A stretch of DNA of 64,000 nucleotides from Alphaproteobacteria bacterium. Lineage in GTDB: Bacteria > Pseudomonadota > Alphaproteobacteria > Acetobacterales > Acetobacteraceae. The stretch lies in assembly GCA_026400815.1 (NCBI GenBank), contig JAPLOI010000010.1, positions 1 to 64,000 on the forward strand. Direction: 5' to 3'. This document shows, one piece after another, positions 29,210 to 38,706 of the stretch. Within the stretch, counting starts at the first letter, position 1. Each line of letters begins with the position of its first letter. Below the pieces are notes generated by a model. That model did not search any database, was not told the origin of the DNA, and was given only the letters and a program-made list of their open reading frames with translations. The position numbers were made by a program, and so were the translations under genes.

Positions 29210-30217
29210 CTACTCCGCCGCCCCCTTCACCTCGTCCCACCAGGCGCACTCGCCCGGCGCCATGGCGAAATTGCCGGCCACCACCTGCACCGGCGCGCGC
29301 AGCCCGCCATCGGCCGCAGCCCGGCGCATCGCCTGCGTCTCCGCCCGCTGTTCCGCTGTCATGCGCGCCCGCTCGTGCCCCCACAGGGAGGGCCCCGCCG
29401 TGCATTCCTCGGCCTGGTGGGTGGCCGGATCCACCCGCCGCCCGCCCCAGCCATATTCCACCAGGAATCCGCCCGGCGTGCGGGCATAGAAGCTCGTCAT
29501 CAGGTCGTTGGCATGCCGCCCCAGCGTGGTGGCGATCCGCCCCTCCTGCTCCTGCGCGATGTCGTAGCCCTGGCCGACGTCGTCCAGGTTGAACAGCTCC
29601 ACCATGAAGTGGTGGAACGTGGTCGCCGCCGGGCTCTCCAGCATGGCGAAGCTGTGGTGGCGCCCGTTCACGTGCATGAAATAGGCGCGGAACGGCCGCT
29701 CGATCCAATCGGAGACGCCGAAGCCCAGTATGTCGCGGTAGAAGGCCAGCCCCGCCGCGATGTCCTGCACCAGCATCACCGCATGGCCCATGCCCAGCGC
29801 CCCGGTGCGGAAGCCCGAGATGTTGCGGCCCGGCCGGAACGGCTCGGCGGTGACCTCGCCCCCATGCACCAGTTCCACCCGGTTGCCGAAAGGGTCGGTG
29901 GTGGCGATCAGCCCGCGCACCCGCCGCCGGTCGCACAGCGCCGCATCGCCGCGCGCCACGCGGTGCCCGGCCGCCTCCAGCCGCGCCGCCATCGCATCCA
30001 GCGCCGCGCCGTCCGCCACCTCCCAGCCGAAGAAGGCCGGCGCATCCGTCGCGTCGCGCGCGACCACCAGCCGCTGGGAGCGGTCGTCCATCCGGAAGGA
30101 CAGCTCGGCGTTGCTGCGGCCGGCGAGCTGCATGCCGAGCACACCGGTTGCGAAGCCCGACCAATCCTCAAGGCTGGTCGCATGCAGGCCGATATAGCCG
30201 AGCGCCTGGATGGTCAT
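29210..30217 (-). CDS. VOC-family extradiol (type I) ring-cleavage dioxygenase
   Basis: A 335-residue two-domain vicinal-oxygen-chelate protein resembling 2,3-dihydroxybiphenyl 1,2-dioxygenase (BphC/HsaC). The Fe(II) ligands align as His145 (GMGHAVM), His203 (FHHFM) and Glu254 (FLVEYGWG). The expected active-site residues His188 (NGRHHSF), His235 (LGRHAND) and Tyr244 are also present. It probably opens a catechol ring using O2. ATG 30215-30217 is chosen; longer upstream frame sequence is Arg/Gly-rich shadow. Followed by two binding-protein genes, consistent with uptake and degradation of an aromatic compound. Confidence 0.88.
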   Translation of the reverse strand: MTIQALGYIGLHATSLEDWSGFATGVLGMQLAGRSNAELSFRMDDRSQRLVVARDATDAPAFFGWEVADGAALDAMAARLEAAGHRVARGDAALCDRRRVRGLIATTDPFGNRVELVHGGEVTAEPFRPGRNISGFRTGALGMGHAVMLVQDIAAGLAFYRDILGFGVSDWIERPFRAYFMHVNGRHHSFAMLESPAATTFHHFMVELFNLDDVGQGYDIAQEQEGRIATTLGRHANDLMTSFYARTPGGFLVEYGWGGRRVDPATHQAEECTAGPSLWGHERARMTAEQRAETQAMRRAAADGGLRAPVQVVAGNFAMAPGECAWWDEVKGAAE

Positions 30218-30242
30218 GAAAGCCCTCCACGTTACGTCGCGA

Positions 30243-30857
30243 TCATTCCCCTGCCGGCCCCGTCTTGTCGAGCAGGTCGCGCAGCCGCGACCGCAACTCC
30301 GGCAGTACCTCCGCCGTGAACCAGGGGTTCGCCGCCTCCCACCCCACCGTCCGCCAGGAGGGATGCGGCAGCGGCAGCCGCGCCGGCAGGTGCTCGCGCC
30401 AGCGCCGCACATGCGCCGCCATGCCACCCGGCCCGAGCATTCGCGCGATCGCGTAGCTGCCCACCAGCAGCGTGAGGCGCACCGCCTTCATCTTCGGCAG
30501 CAGGCGCGGATGCCAGGTGGGCGCGCAGATCTTCATCGGCGGCACGTCCCCGCCTTGCGGCAGCCGGCCGGGGTAGCACAGCCCCATCGGCACCAGCGCC
30601 ACGCGAGACGCATCATAGAAAATGTCGCGATCCACTCCCAGCCATGCCCGCAGCCGGTCGCCGGAGGCGTCGTTGAACGGGATGCCGGTCTCATGCACCT
30701 TCGTGCCCGGCGCCTGGCTCACGATCAGCAGCCGCGCGGTCTCCGACACCCGGAAAGTGGGCCGCGGCCCGAGCGGCAACTGCGCCGCGCAGATCGTGCA
30801 GGCCCTCGCGGCGGCGGCGGCCTGCTCCAGCGTTTCCGTCGGCTCCAGGCTAGCCAT
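30243..30857 (-). CDS. Uracil-DNA glycosylase family protein
   Basis: A 204-residue UDG-superfamily protein. Motif A reads VSQAPGTKVHETGIPF, motif B reads LPHPSWR. Four cysteines, CTIC near residues 17-20, GLCYPG and KICAPTW, sit where family 4/5-type enzymes bind a 4Fe-4S cluster. The first motif has Ser-Gln where active family-4 enzymes have Gly-Glu, so specificity may differ; DNA repair is inferred. ATG 30855-30857 overlaps the preceding histidine phosphatase gene by 8 nt, indicating an operon. Confidence 0.85.
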   Translation of the reverse strand: MASLEPTETLEQAAAAARACTICAAQLPLGPRPTFRVSETARLLIVSQAPGTKVHETGIPFNDASGDRLRAWLGVDRDIFYDASRVALVPMGLCYPGRLPQGGDVPPMKICAPTWHPRLLPKMKAVRLTLLVGSYAIARMLGPGGMAAHVRRWREHLPARLPLPHPSWRTVGWEAANPWFTAEVLPELRSRLRDLLDKTGPAGE

Positions 30858-31428
30858 CAATCCTTTCCCAGCCCGCCACCACACGGCGGCTGCCCGCCTC
30901 CAAGGCGAAGCGAAACCCGCCCGAGGCCGTCGGCGGCTGGTCACGCGTCCGGCTGATGGGCTCGCCCAGCAACGCGCAGAGCAGCAGCGCGCCGACCCCG
31001 CCATGCGCCACGATCGCCAGATCGCCCACCGGCGGCACCGCCAGCAGCCGGTCCACGGCCGCCACGATCCGCGCCTGCGCATCCACCGCCCGCTCCCAGC
31101 CGCGGATGCTCTCGGTGGGGTGGGCGAAGAACAGATCCGCCGTCGCCTCGAACTCCACCCGCGGCAGGTAGCCGGTGGCGCTGCGGTCGTTCTCGCCGAG
31201 ATCGGCATGGGTGGCGAAGGGCAGGCCGAGATGGCCCGCCAGCATCGCTGCTCCGTCAATCGCCTTCTGCTCCGTGCTGCAATGGATCGCGCGGATACCC
31301 GCCACCCACTTCGCCCCCAGCGCCGCCGCCATCCGCGCCCGGCCACGTTCCGACAGCGGCCAGTCCGGCACCGGCACCGCGGGGTCGATCACCACGTCGG
31401 GGTGGGTGATGAAGTGAACCAGGCTCAC
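30850..31428 (-). CDS. Histidine phosphatase family protein with altered catalytic motif
   Basis: A 192-residue cytoplasmic protein of the phosphoglycerate-mutase/histidine-phosphatase fold. The N-terminal motif is FITHPDV, so the normal R-H-G is T8-H9-P10. The rest is conventional: PLSERGRARM, a Cys-rich AIHCSTEQKAIDGA region, and the second His in AIVAHGGVGALLL. It keeps both catalytic histidines but lacks the phosphate-pocket Arg. It overlaps both neighbours (8 nt with UDG, 4 nt with thpR). Substrate unknown. Confidence 0.85.
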   Translation of the reverse strand: MSLVHFITHPDVVIDPAVPVPDWPLSERGRARMAAALGAKWVAGIRAIHCSTEQKAIDGAAMLAGHLGLPFATHADLGENDRSATGYLPRVEFEATADLFFAHPTESIRGWERAVDAQARIVAAVDRLLAVPPVGDLAIVAHGGVGALLLCALLGEPISRTRDQPPTASGGFRFALEAGSRRVVAGWERIDG

Positions 31429-31961
31429 GCCAGCGGATACTCCACTTCCGGCGTGTAGACCGACGCCTCCTTGCCCAACTGGGAGCTGAACAGGGTGAAG
31501 TGCTCCACCTCGATCGGCCCGGCCCGGAACAGATTATGCGCCTGCACGAAGCCGACGAGCTTGTCCGGCGCCGGATTGTCCAGCCGCGCCAGCGTCACGT
31601 GAGGGGCGAAGCGCCGGCGCTCCGGCTCCATCCCCGCGCGCTGCAGCGCCGTCTCCACCTTGCCGGCCAGGTGCTCCAGCTGCGGGTTTTTCGCCACGCC
31701 CACCCAGAGCGACGTATCGCGCCCGCCCTTGGCGAAGGTGCCCACGCCGTTCAACTCGAAGGCGAAGCGCTTGCCGCGCAGCGCCGCCAGCGCCTCGTCC
31801 AGCTCCTCCGCGCGATAGGGCGGCACCTCGCCGATGAAGCGCAGCGTCAGGTGGTAATTCTCGATCGGCACCCATTTCGCGCCCGGGATACCGCTGCCGG
31901 AGAGCATGGCCAGGCGCGCGCGCATCTCCCACGGCAGTTCCAGCCCGACGAACAGGCGCAT
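31425..31961 (-). CDS. thpR: RNA 2',3'-cyclic phosphodiesterase
   Basis: A 178-residue member of the 2H phosphoesterase family (ThpR/LigT). Both catalytic H-x-T-x tetrads are visible, YHLTLRF near residue 36 and PHVTLAR near residue 115. The enzyme hydrolyses 2',3'-cyclic phosphate ends of RNA to 2'-phosphates. The ATG at 31959-31961 overlaps the tesA stop codon as TGATG and its own stop overlaps the next start by 4 nt, so it sits within a tightly coupled operon. Much of the upstream open frame is a shadow of tesA. Confidence 0.93.
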   Translation of the reverse strand: MRLFVGLELPWEMRARLAMLSGSGIPGAKWVPIENYHLTLRFIGEVPPYRAEELDEALAALRGKRFAFELNGVGTFAKGGRDTSLWVGVAKNPQLEHLAGKVETALQRAGMEPERRRFAPHVTLARLDNPAPDKLVGFVQAHNLFRAGPIEVEHFTLFSSQLGKEASVYTPEVEYPLA

Positions 31962-32612
31962 CAGTTCCTCCCGACCTTCGCCAGAAGCGCCGCCACCAGC
32001 GGCACCATGCGCTCGGCCACCATCGCCGCCCCTTTCGCGTTGGGGTGGATGCGGTCCGGCTGGTTCAGCGCGGGATCGCCCGCCACGCCCTCCAGGAAGA
32101 ACGGGTCGAACATCACGCCCGGCCGCGCCCCCAGCCGGCGGAAGACGGCGGCGAACTCGTCGCCATAGTCGCGGCCGAGATTGGGCGGCGCCAGCATGCC
32201 GCTCAGCAGCACCGGGATCTTCCGGGTTGCCAGTGCCTCCAGGATCGCCGCCAGGTTCGCCTCTGTGTTGCGCGGATCGATGCCGCGCAGCCCATCGTTG
32301 CCGCCCAGCTCCACCAACGCGGCATCCACCGGCTCCGCCAGCACCCAATCGAGCCGCGCGCGGCCGCCCGCCGTGGTGTCCCCGCTCACCGCGCCATCCA
32401 CCAGCTGCACCTCCAGCCCGCGCGCCCGCAACCCGGCCAGCAGCCGGGCCTGGAACCCCTCGGCGGCCGGCAAGCCGAACCCGGCCGCCAGCGAATCGCC
32501 CAGCACCAGCAGGCGCAGCGGCGCCGCCACGGCGCGGCCGGAGATGAAAAGACCGCAAGCCAGCGCGATGGCTGCTTTGCGCCGGGTCCAGCCGGGCCCA
32601 TATCGTGCCGTT

Positions 32613-32620
<8 letters not shown>
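31961..32620 (-). CDS. tesA: TesA-like GDSL esterase/lysophospholipase
   Basis: A 219-residue SGNH hydrolase (thioesterase I/protease I/lysophospholipase L1). Block I is VLGDSLAAG (Ser43), the block-III region has GGNDGLRG and block V is DRIHPNAKG with the Asp-His pair. An N-terminal hydrophobic stretch (KAAIALACGLFISGRAVAA) indicates export to the periplasm. Its ATG overlaps the divergent ybbA start by 8 nt (32613-32620), a tesA/ybbA divergence also seen in E. coli. First gene of the minus-strand operon tesA-thpR-phosphatase-UDG. Confidence 0.92.
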
Positions 32621-33344
<724 letters not shown>

Positions 33345-33353
33345 TGGGCGTGG

Positions 33354-33553
33354 AAGGAAGGCCAGGGCTCTGCCCTGGACCCGCTGGGGCCTTAGGCCCC
33401 AGACCCCTTCACTTTTCCGCCTTCGGCGGGGAGGGGCCATCCGGGTCTCTCCACCGCCTCGACGGCCCCTCCCCGCCGAAGGCCGAACTATGGTGGGTCC
33501 AGGGACCTCAGGTCCCTGGTGGGGTCCAGGGGCGAAGCCCCTGGCCTTCCCTT
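33354..33553. repeat. Inverted pair of GC-rich double-hairpin repeats with a nested 20-bp palindrome
   Basis: The left copy (33354-33410) has hairpins CCAGGGCTCTGCCCTGG and TGGGGCCTTAGGCCCCA. The right copy (33488-33553) is inverted, with TCCAGGGACCTCAGGTCCCTGG-like and CCAGGGGCGAAGCCCCTGG hairpins. Between them a perfect 20-bp inverted repeat (33419-33438 and 33464-33483) brackets 25 bp. The right copy ends 2 nt before the ybbP start codon, and the left begins 10 nt after the ybbA stop. Confidence 0.85.
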
Positions 33554-33555
33554 TC

Positions 33556-36069
33556 ATGACCACCATCCTGCGCATCGCCCGCCGTGAGTTGCGGGGTGGG
33601 ATCGTTGGCTTGCGGATCGTGCTGGCGTGTCTGGCGCTCGGCGTGGCGGCGATTGCGGCGATCGGGTCGTTGCGGGAGGGGATTGCGCGCGGGTTGCAGC
33701 AGGACGGCACCCGGATCCTGGGCGGCGACATTGATGTTCTCGGCGGGGCACAGCCTTTGCCGGCGGCGGTGAAGGGGTGGCTGGGGGCGCGCGGGGCGCG
33801 GCTGTCGGAGATCGTCACGCTGCGTTCCATGCTGATCGCGCCCAATGGCGAGCGGATGCTGGTGGAGCTGAAGGCGGTGGATCGGCCCTGGCCGTTGATC
33901 GGCGCGGTGGGTTTCACGCCGGAGATGGGCAAGGAACCGGCGCTGGGGGCGAAGGACGGGCGGTTCGGCATCGCGGTGGAACAGGCGGTGCTGGCGCGGC
34001 TGGGGGTGGAGCCGGGCGCGGTGCTGCGGCTGGGCAATGCGAGCCTGGAGCTGCGGGCGGTGGTGGCGGCGGAGCCGGACCGGGTGGCGAGCCCATCCTT
34101 GTTCGGGCCGCGGGCGTTGATTTCATTGCAGGCACTTGCGGAAACGGCGCTGCTGCAGCCCGGCGCGATCGTGGAGCATCATCTGCGAGCGGATTTGCCG
34201 GCGGGCAGTGACGTTGCGGGCACGGTGCAGGCGTTGCGGGTGGCGTTCCCGAATACCGGCTGGCGCATCCGGGTGGCGAGCGATGCGGCGCCGCAGGTGA
34301 CGCAGTTCATCGAGCGCACCAGCCTGTTCATGACGCTGGTGGGCCTGACCTCCCTGCTGGTGGGCGGGATCGGGGTGGCGAACGGGGTGCGGGCGTGGCT
34401 TTCGGCACGGGCGCGAGGGATCGCGATCCTGCGCTGCCTCGGCGCTTCGGGCGGCACGGTGTTCCTGATCGCGCTGGTGCAGGTGATGGCGCTGGCGGGG
34501 CTGGGGGTGGTGATCGGTCTGGTGGTGGGGGCGGCGCTGCCGGTGCTGGCGACGTTGCTGCTGGCCGATGTGCTGCCGGTGCCACCGGTGGTGGGGGTGT
34601 TCTGGAAGCCGCTGGGGCTGTCGGCGCTGTTCGGGATGCTGACGGCGGCGAGCTTCGCGCTGTGGCCGCTGGGCCGCGCGATGCGGATTCCCGGCGCGGC
34701 GCTGTTCCGGGAGGCGGTGCTGCCGAGCGGGGTGCGGCCGCCGGGCTGGCTGGCGGTGGCGAATGCCGCGCTGGTGGCCGCCCTGGTGGGGCTGGTGGTG
34801 GTGACCAGCCCGGAGCGGGGCTTCGCGCTGTGGTTCTGCGCGGCCTCCGCGATGACGCTGGGGCTGTTCCGGGTGGGTGGCTGGGCCCTGATGGCGGCGG
34901 CGCGGGTGATGCCGCATGGCCGGCGGGCCTGGGCGCAGCTTGGGCTTTCCAACCTGCACCGGCCCGGGGCGGCGACACCGCTGATGCTGGTGTCGGTCGG
35001 GCTCGGGCTGTCCACCCTGGCCGCCGTGGTGCTGATCCAGGGCAATGTGCGGCGCCAGGTGGCGGAGCAGTTGCCGCAGCGGGCGCCGAGCTTCTTCTTC
35101 ATCGACATCCAGAACGACCAGCTGCAGCAGTTCAAGGACATCCTGGCCGGGCAGCCCGGCGTGGGCGAAGTGCGGCATGTGCCCAGCCTGCGGGCGCGGA
35201 TCGTGGCGGTGGGCCGCGTGCCGGCAGACCAGGTGCAGACCACGCCGGAGACGGCCTGGGCGCTGCGCGGGGACCGGGGGCTGACCTATTCCGCCACGCC
35301 GCCGGAGGGGACGCGGCTGGTGGCCGGCGCGTGGTGGCCGGCGGATTATCGCGGGCCGCCACTGGCCTCCTTCGATGCCAAGATCGCGGCGGGCTGGGGG
35401 CTGAAGATCGGCGATGTGATCCGGGTGAACGTGCTGGGGCGGGATATCGACCTGAAGGTGGCCAATCTGCGCGAGATCGCCTGGCGCAGCATGGGGATCA
35501 ACTTCACCATGGTGGTGAGCCCCGGGCTGCTGGAGCGGGCGCCGCATAGCCATATCGCCACCGTCCGGGCCGATGCCGCCGCACAGCCCCGGGTGCTGCG
35601 GGCGGTGACCGATGCGCTGCCCAATGTCTCCGGCATTCGGGTGGAGGATGTGCTGCGGACGCTGACGGAGTTGCTGGAGCGGATCGCGGCGGCGATGGCG
35701 GCCACCGGGTCCCTCACGCTGGCCAGCGGCGGGTTGGTGCTGGCCGGCGCGGTGGCGGCGGGGCAGCGGCAGCGAATCCGCGAGGCGGTGATCCTGAAGA
35801 CGCTGGGGGCGACGCGTGGGCAGATCCGCAGCGCCTGGCTGGTGGAGTTCGGCATTCTGGGCGCGGTGGCCGGGCTGCTGGCCGCGGCGGTGGGCACGGC
35901 GGCGAGCTGGGGCGTGGTGCGATTCCTGATGCAGGCGGACTGGGCGTTCCTGCCCGGCACGCTGGCGGCCACCGTGCTGGCCTGCGTCGCAATGATGCTG
36001 CTGGTGGGATTCGCGGGCACGGAGGCGGCACTGCGGGCGCGCGCGGCCCCCTTGCTGCGCAACGAATAG
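33556..36069 (+). CDS. ybbP: FtsX-like ABC permease YbbP
   Basis: An 837-residue inner-membrane protein with two FtsX domains, the usual YbbP layout: N-terminal helix (RIVLACLALGVAAIAAIG), large periplasmic domain, membrane helices at about 255-420, a second periplasmic domain (about 500-690) and C-terminal helices. Partner of YbbA. The start MTTILRIARRELRGG is typical, but the ATG lies right after a GC-rich repeat and has no Shine-Dalgarno. Its GGG/GCG-rich wobble pattern is extreme even here. Confidence 0.92.
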   Translation: MTTILRIARRELRGGIVGLRIVLACLALGVAAIAAIGSLREGIARGLQQDGTRILGGDIDVLGGAQPLPAAVKGWLGARGARLSEIVTLRSMLIAPNGERMLVELKAVDRPWPLIGAVGFTPEMGKEPALGAKDGRFGIAVEQAVLARLGVEPGAVLRLGNASLELRAVVAAEPDRVASPSLFGPRALISLQALAETALLQPGAIVEHHLRADLPAGSDVAGTVQALRVAFPNTGWRIRVASDAAPQVTQFIERTSLFMTLVGLTSLLVGGIGVANGVRAWLSARARGIAILRCLGASGGTVFLIALVQVMALAGLGVVIGLVVGAALPVLATLLLADVLPVPPVVGVFWKPLGLSALFGMLTAASFALWPLGRAMRIPGAALFREAVLPSGVRPPGWLAVANAALVAALVGLVVVTSPERGFALWFCAASAMTLGLFRVGGWALMAAARVMPHGRRAWAQLGLSNLHRPGAATPLMLVSVGLGLSTLAAVVLIQGNVRRQVAEQLPQRAPSFFFIDIQNDQLQQFKDILAGQPGVGEVRHVPSLRARIVAVGRVPADQVQTTPETAWALRGDRGLTYSATPPEGTRLVAGAWWPADYRGPPLASFDAKIAAGWGLKIGDVIRVNVLGRDIDLKVANLREIAWRSMGINFTMVVSPGLLERAPHSHIATVRADAAAQPRVLRAVTDALPNVSGIRVEDVLRTLTELLERIAAAMAATGSLTLASGGLVLAGAVAAGQRQRIREAVILKTLGATRGQIRSAWLVEFGILGAVAGLLAAAVGTAASWGVVRFLMQADWAFLPGTLAATVLACVAMMLLVGFAGTEAALRARAAPLLRNE

Positions 36070-36192
36070 GCCCGAAACAGGCGGCGGCGGGTGCGGCGGG
36101 CGAACATTACAGGGAATTCGCTTGAACGCGGTGCGGCTATCACCAAAATGACGGATCAACAGGCATCCCGCCTGATCAGGGAAGCGACACCG

Positions 36193-36972
36193 ATGGCTCT
36201 CAGTCCCGACTATCGCGCCTATCCCGGCGTCGGCCACGCGGCGGACTCCGCGGCCGTCATCGACGCCGGCCTGCGCGCCTATATGCTGCGCGTCTACAAC
36301 TGGATGACCTCTGGCCTGGTGCTGACCGGCATCGTGGCCTACGGCATCGTGAGCGTGCCGGCGATCTACGAAATGTTCTACCCCGCGGTGATGACCCCGC
36401 GCGGCGTGCGCCATGTGCCCGGCGTGCTGGCCTATGTGGCGATGTTCGCGCCACTGGCCTTCATGCTGGTGCTGAGCTTCGGTGTGAACCGGCTTTCCAA
36501 GACCGCGGTGCAGGCGCTGTTCTGGGCGTTCTGCATAGCGATGGGCGCCAGCATCACGAACATCTTCAAGGTGTACACCGGCCAGAGTGTCACGCAGGTG
36601 TTCTTCGTCACCGCGGGCACCTTCGCGGCGATGAGCCTGTATGGCTACACCACCCGTGCGGACCTGACCAAGCTGGGCGGGTTCCTGATCATGGGCCTGA
36701 TCGGCATCATCATCGCCGGCCTGGTGAACATGTTCGTGGGCAGCTCGGCCCTGGCCTTCGCCATCACGGTGATCGGCGTGTTCATCTTCGTGGGCCTGAC
36801 CGCCTATGACACGCAGCGCATCAAGGCCGACTACGTTCAGTATGCCTACGCCTATGGCCCCGATGAGGCCGGCAAGCGCAGCGTGATGGACAGCCTGAGC
36901 CTGCTGCTGAACTTCATCAACCTGTTCATGCTGCTGCTGCAGCTGATCGGGGTTCGCACCAACAGCGACTGA
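36193..36972 (+). CDS. Bax inhibitor-1/YccA family membrane protein
   Basis: A 259-residue protein with seven predicted membrane helices, matching the BI-1/YbhL/YccA family; conserved pieces include YMLRVYNWMTSGLVLTG, FVGLTAYDTQRIK and the C-terminal LLLNFINLFMLLLQLIG. Members modulate membrane protease FtsH or act as ion leak channels. ATG 36193 has AGGGA about 10 nt upstream; an ATG at 36148 is possible but lacks a ribosome-binding site. A strong terminator follows. Single-gene unit. Confidence 0.9.
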   Translation: MALSPDYRAYPGVGHAADSAAVIDAGLRAYMLRVYNWMTSGLVLTGIVAYGIVSVPAIYEMFYPAVMTPRGVRHVPGVLAYVAMFAPLAFMLVLSFGVNRLSKTAVQALFWAFCIAMGASITNIFKVYTGQSVTQVFFVTAGTFAAMSLYGYTTRADLTKLGGFLIMGLIGIIIAGLVNMFVGSSALAFAITVIGVFIFVGLTAYDTQRIKADYVQYAYAYGPDEAGKRSVMDSLSLLLNFINLFMLLLQLIGVRTNSD

Positions 36973-36996
36973 TCCCGCGGGATCGCCGCAAGCAGG

Positions 36997-37028
36997 AAGG
37001 CCCCGGGGGCAACCCCGGGGCCTTTTTT
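36997..37028 (+). terminator. Rho-independent terminator
   Basis: A perfect 12-bp stem AAGGCCCCGGGG / CCCCGGGGCCTT with a GCAA loop (36997-37024) and a run of six T, 24 nt after the BI-1 family stop codon. The following 37029-37222 stretch is a 190-nt region without a recognisable gene; part of it (37144-37200) is AT-rich. Confidence 0.93.
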
Positions 37029-37222
37029 GTGCCAATCGCAAAGAACTGATTTCGCAATGATATAGGCCGCGTCCGGGCCCTCCTCATGGGGGTGCGGATT
37101 GGAGGAAAGGGTGACACGCGCAGTCAGCGGGCGGCGGGGGTGGAGGAGATGTTTGAAGTACAGACATAAATATTAATCAACGCCCCGATGGAAAGGGAAT
37201 TTTTCAGCATCAGGAGTCAGGT

Positions 37223-37383
37223 AGGAAGGATCTTCTTTTTTCTGAAGAAAAAAGAAGCAAAAAAGACTTCATTCATTTGCAAACGAAAACCGCCTCGTCC
37301 GGCCGATTGGGCAGAACGAGGCGGTGAGGCAGCAAGGTAAAAAAAGTTTTTTGGTTCTTTTTTTCAAAAAAGAACCGCTTCCT
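37223..37383. repeat. AT-rich triple-hairpin element, copy 3
   Basis: Outer arms AGGAAG (37223-37228) and CTTCCT (37378-37383). Left hairpin as in copy 2, central hairpin with stem ACCGCCTCGT / ACGAGGCGGT and right hairpin GGTTCTTTTTTTCAAAAAAG plus AACC. It lies between convergent genes, 7 nt from the carD stop codon but about 250 nt beyond the BI-1 gene. Confidence 0.85.
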
Positions 37384-37390
37384 TGCTCCC

Positions 37391-38434
37391 TTAGAGGGTT
37401 TTGAGGAAATTCCCCAACTTGATCAACGCCGTCATCTTGTCGGTCTGATCCAGGGCGCCGAGTTCGGCGGCCAGGCGGTCCATGGCGGCTTCATAGATCT
37501 GGCGTTCGGAGAAGCTCTGGTCCGGCTGGCCGGCGTTGCGGTGCAGGTCGCGCACCACTTCGGCGATGGCGGCGGGGTCGCCGGAGTTGATCTTGGCTTC
37601 GTATTCCTGGGCGCGGCGCGACCACATGGTGCGCTTGACGCGGGCGCGGCCTTTCAGCACGGCCAGGGCTTCGTCGAAGATCTTGCGGGTGGCCAGCTTG
37701 CGCAGCCCGGCGGAGCGGGCCTTGGAAACCGGCACCCGCAGGGTCATACGGTTTTCCTCGAAGGTGATGTGAATCAGCTCGAGGTGGTGGCCGGCGATTT
37801 CTTCCTTGGCGATCTTCTCGACCTTGCCGACGCCGTGGGTGGGATAGACGACGTAGTCGCCCTCGGCGAAGGATTCGTCCTTGTTGGAAGCGCGGGAGAC
37901 AGCCGGCCGGCCGCCATGCATGACGGGGCGCTGCGGCTGCGCCTCGGCCTGGGCGGGCCGGGCGGCAGGCGCCTCCGCGGGGGCGGGGGGAGCGTCGGGA
38001 GCTTCGTTGGCTGAGGCTGTCACGATCTGGCTGGTCTCAATCTGGGGTTTGGCCACGGTCTTCGGCGCGGATGCCGGGACCGGGGCGGTGGCGGGACGGC
38101 GCGCCGGCGCCTGGGGGGCCGGCGGGGGCGTGACGGAGCGCAGGCTGGCGGCAGCCACGGTGGCGGGCTGGGCTGCAGCAGTCGCCTTCGCGGGAGCGGC
38201 CTTGGCGGGTTGCGCCTTGGGCGCCGCGGGCGCCTTGGAAGTGGTTGGCTTCGCGGCGGCCGGAGCGGCTTTCGCGGTGGTTTTCGCGGCGGCGGCCTTG
38301 GCGGGTGCCGCCTTGGCCGGTTCCGGTGCTGGCGCCGCTTTGGCGGCCCCGGCCCGTTTCGCTGCCCCCTTGGCGGCGGGAGCCGTATCCTTAACCACGC
38401 CTTGCGACCGCTCCGTCGCTGCGGATGCCTTCAT
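37391..38434 (-). CDS. carD: CarD-family RNA polymerase-binding regulator with long N-terminal tail
   Basis: A 347-residue protein. Residues about 188-347 form a standard CarD/CdnL module: Tudor-like RNA polymerase-interacting domain (EGDYVVYPTHGVGKVEKI) and a helical C-terminal DNA-binding domain with the conserved W in VKRTMWSRRAQEYE. It stabilises open promoter complexes at rRNA and housekeeping promoters. Residues 1-187 are an Ala/Pro/Lys-rich tail with AKAAP-type repeats like histone H1 or AlgP; most CarD proteins are only about 160-170 residues. ATG 38432-38434 starts the tail. It lies downstream of fdxA, as in many Alphaproteobacteria. The 272-nt gap upstream shows no gene. Confidence 0.92.
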   Translation of the reverse strand: MKASAATERSQGVVKDTAPAAKGAAKRAGAAKAAPAPEPAKAAPAKAAAAKTTAKAAPAAAKPTTSKAPAAPKAQPAKAAPAKATAAAQPATVAAASLRSVTPPPAPQAPARRPATAPVPASAPKTVAKPQIETSQIVTASANEAPDAPPAPAEAPAARPAQAEAQPQRPVMHGGRPAVSRASNKDESFAEGDYVVYPTHGVGKVEKIAKEEIAGHHLELIHITFEENRMTLRVPVSKARSAGLRKLATRKIFDEALAVLKGRARVKRTMWSRRAQEYEAKINSGDPAAIAEVVRDLHRNAGQPDQSFSERQIYEAAMDRLAAELGALDQTDKMTALIKLGNFLKTL

Positions 38435-38706
38435 GGTGAACCTCGTCTGCCTGAATCCACGCCCAATCCAGTCGCACAGCCCAACGCACGGCGCGGGAAT
38501 GCCGATATGCGGCGAACGGAGCTCTTCCCCGCAACGCCGCACCATCCCCGAACCCGTGCTGATCGGGGCAGAGCACCACGGATCACGTGCCCGCGATCGC
38601 GCGCTGTCCTCTGCCCGTGCGGAGAGCATAGCACAAAAATCACGTGACGTCAGGGGGTCAGCGCGCGATCACGCAACTCGTGCTCAGCATTCAGGCAGAT
38701 AGCGGT

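Noticed and set aside
34123-37041. Minus-strand open frame of 972 codons opposite ybbP and the BI-1 gene
   Set aside because: Low-complexity His/Gln/Arg/Pro composition, spans two real genes and their gap; a GC-bias artefact.
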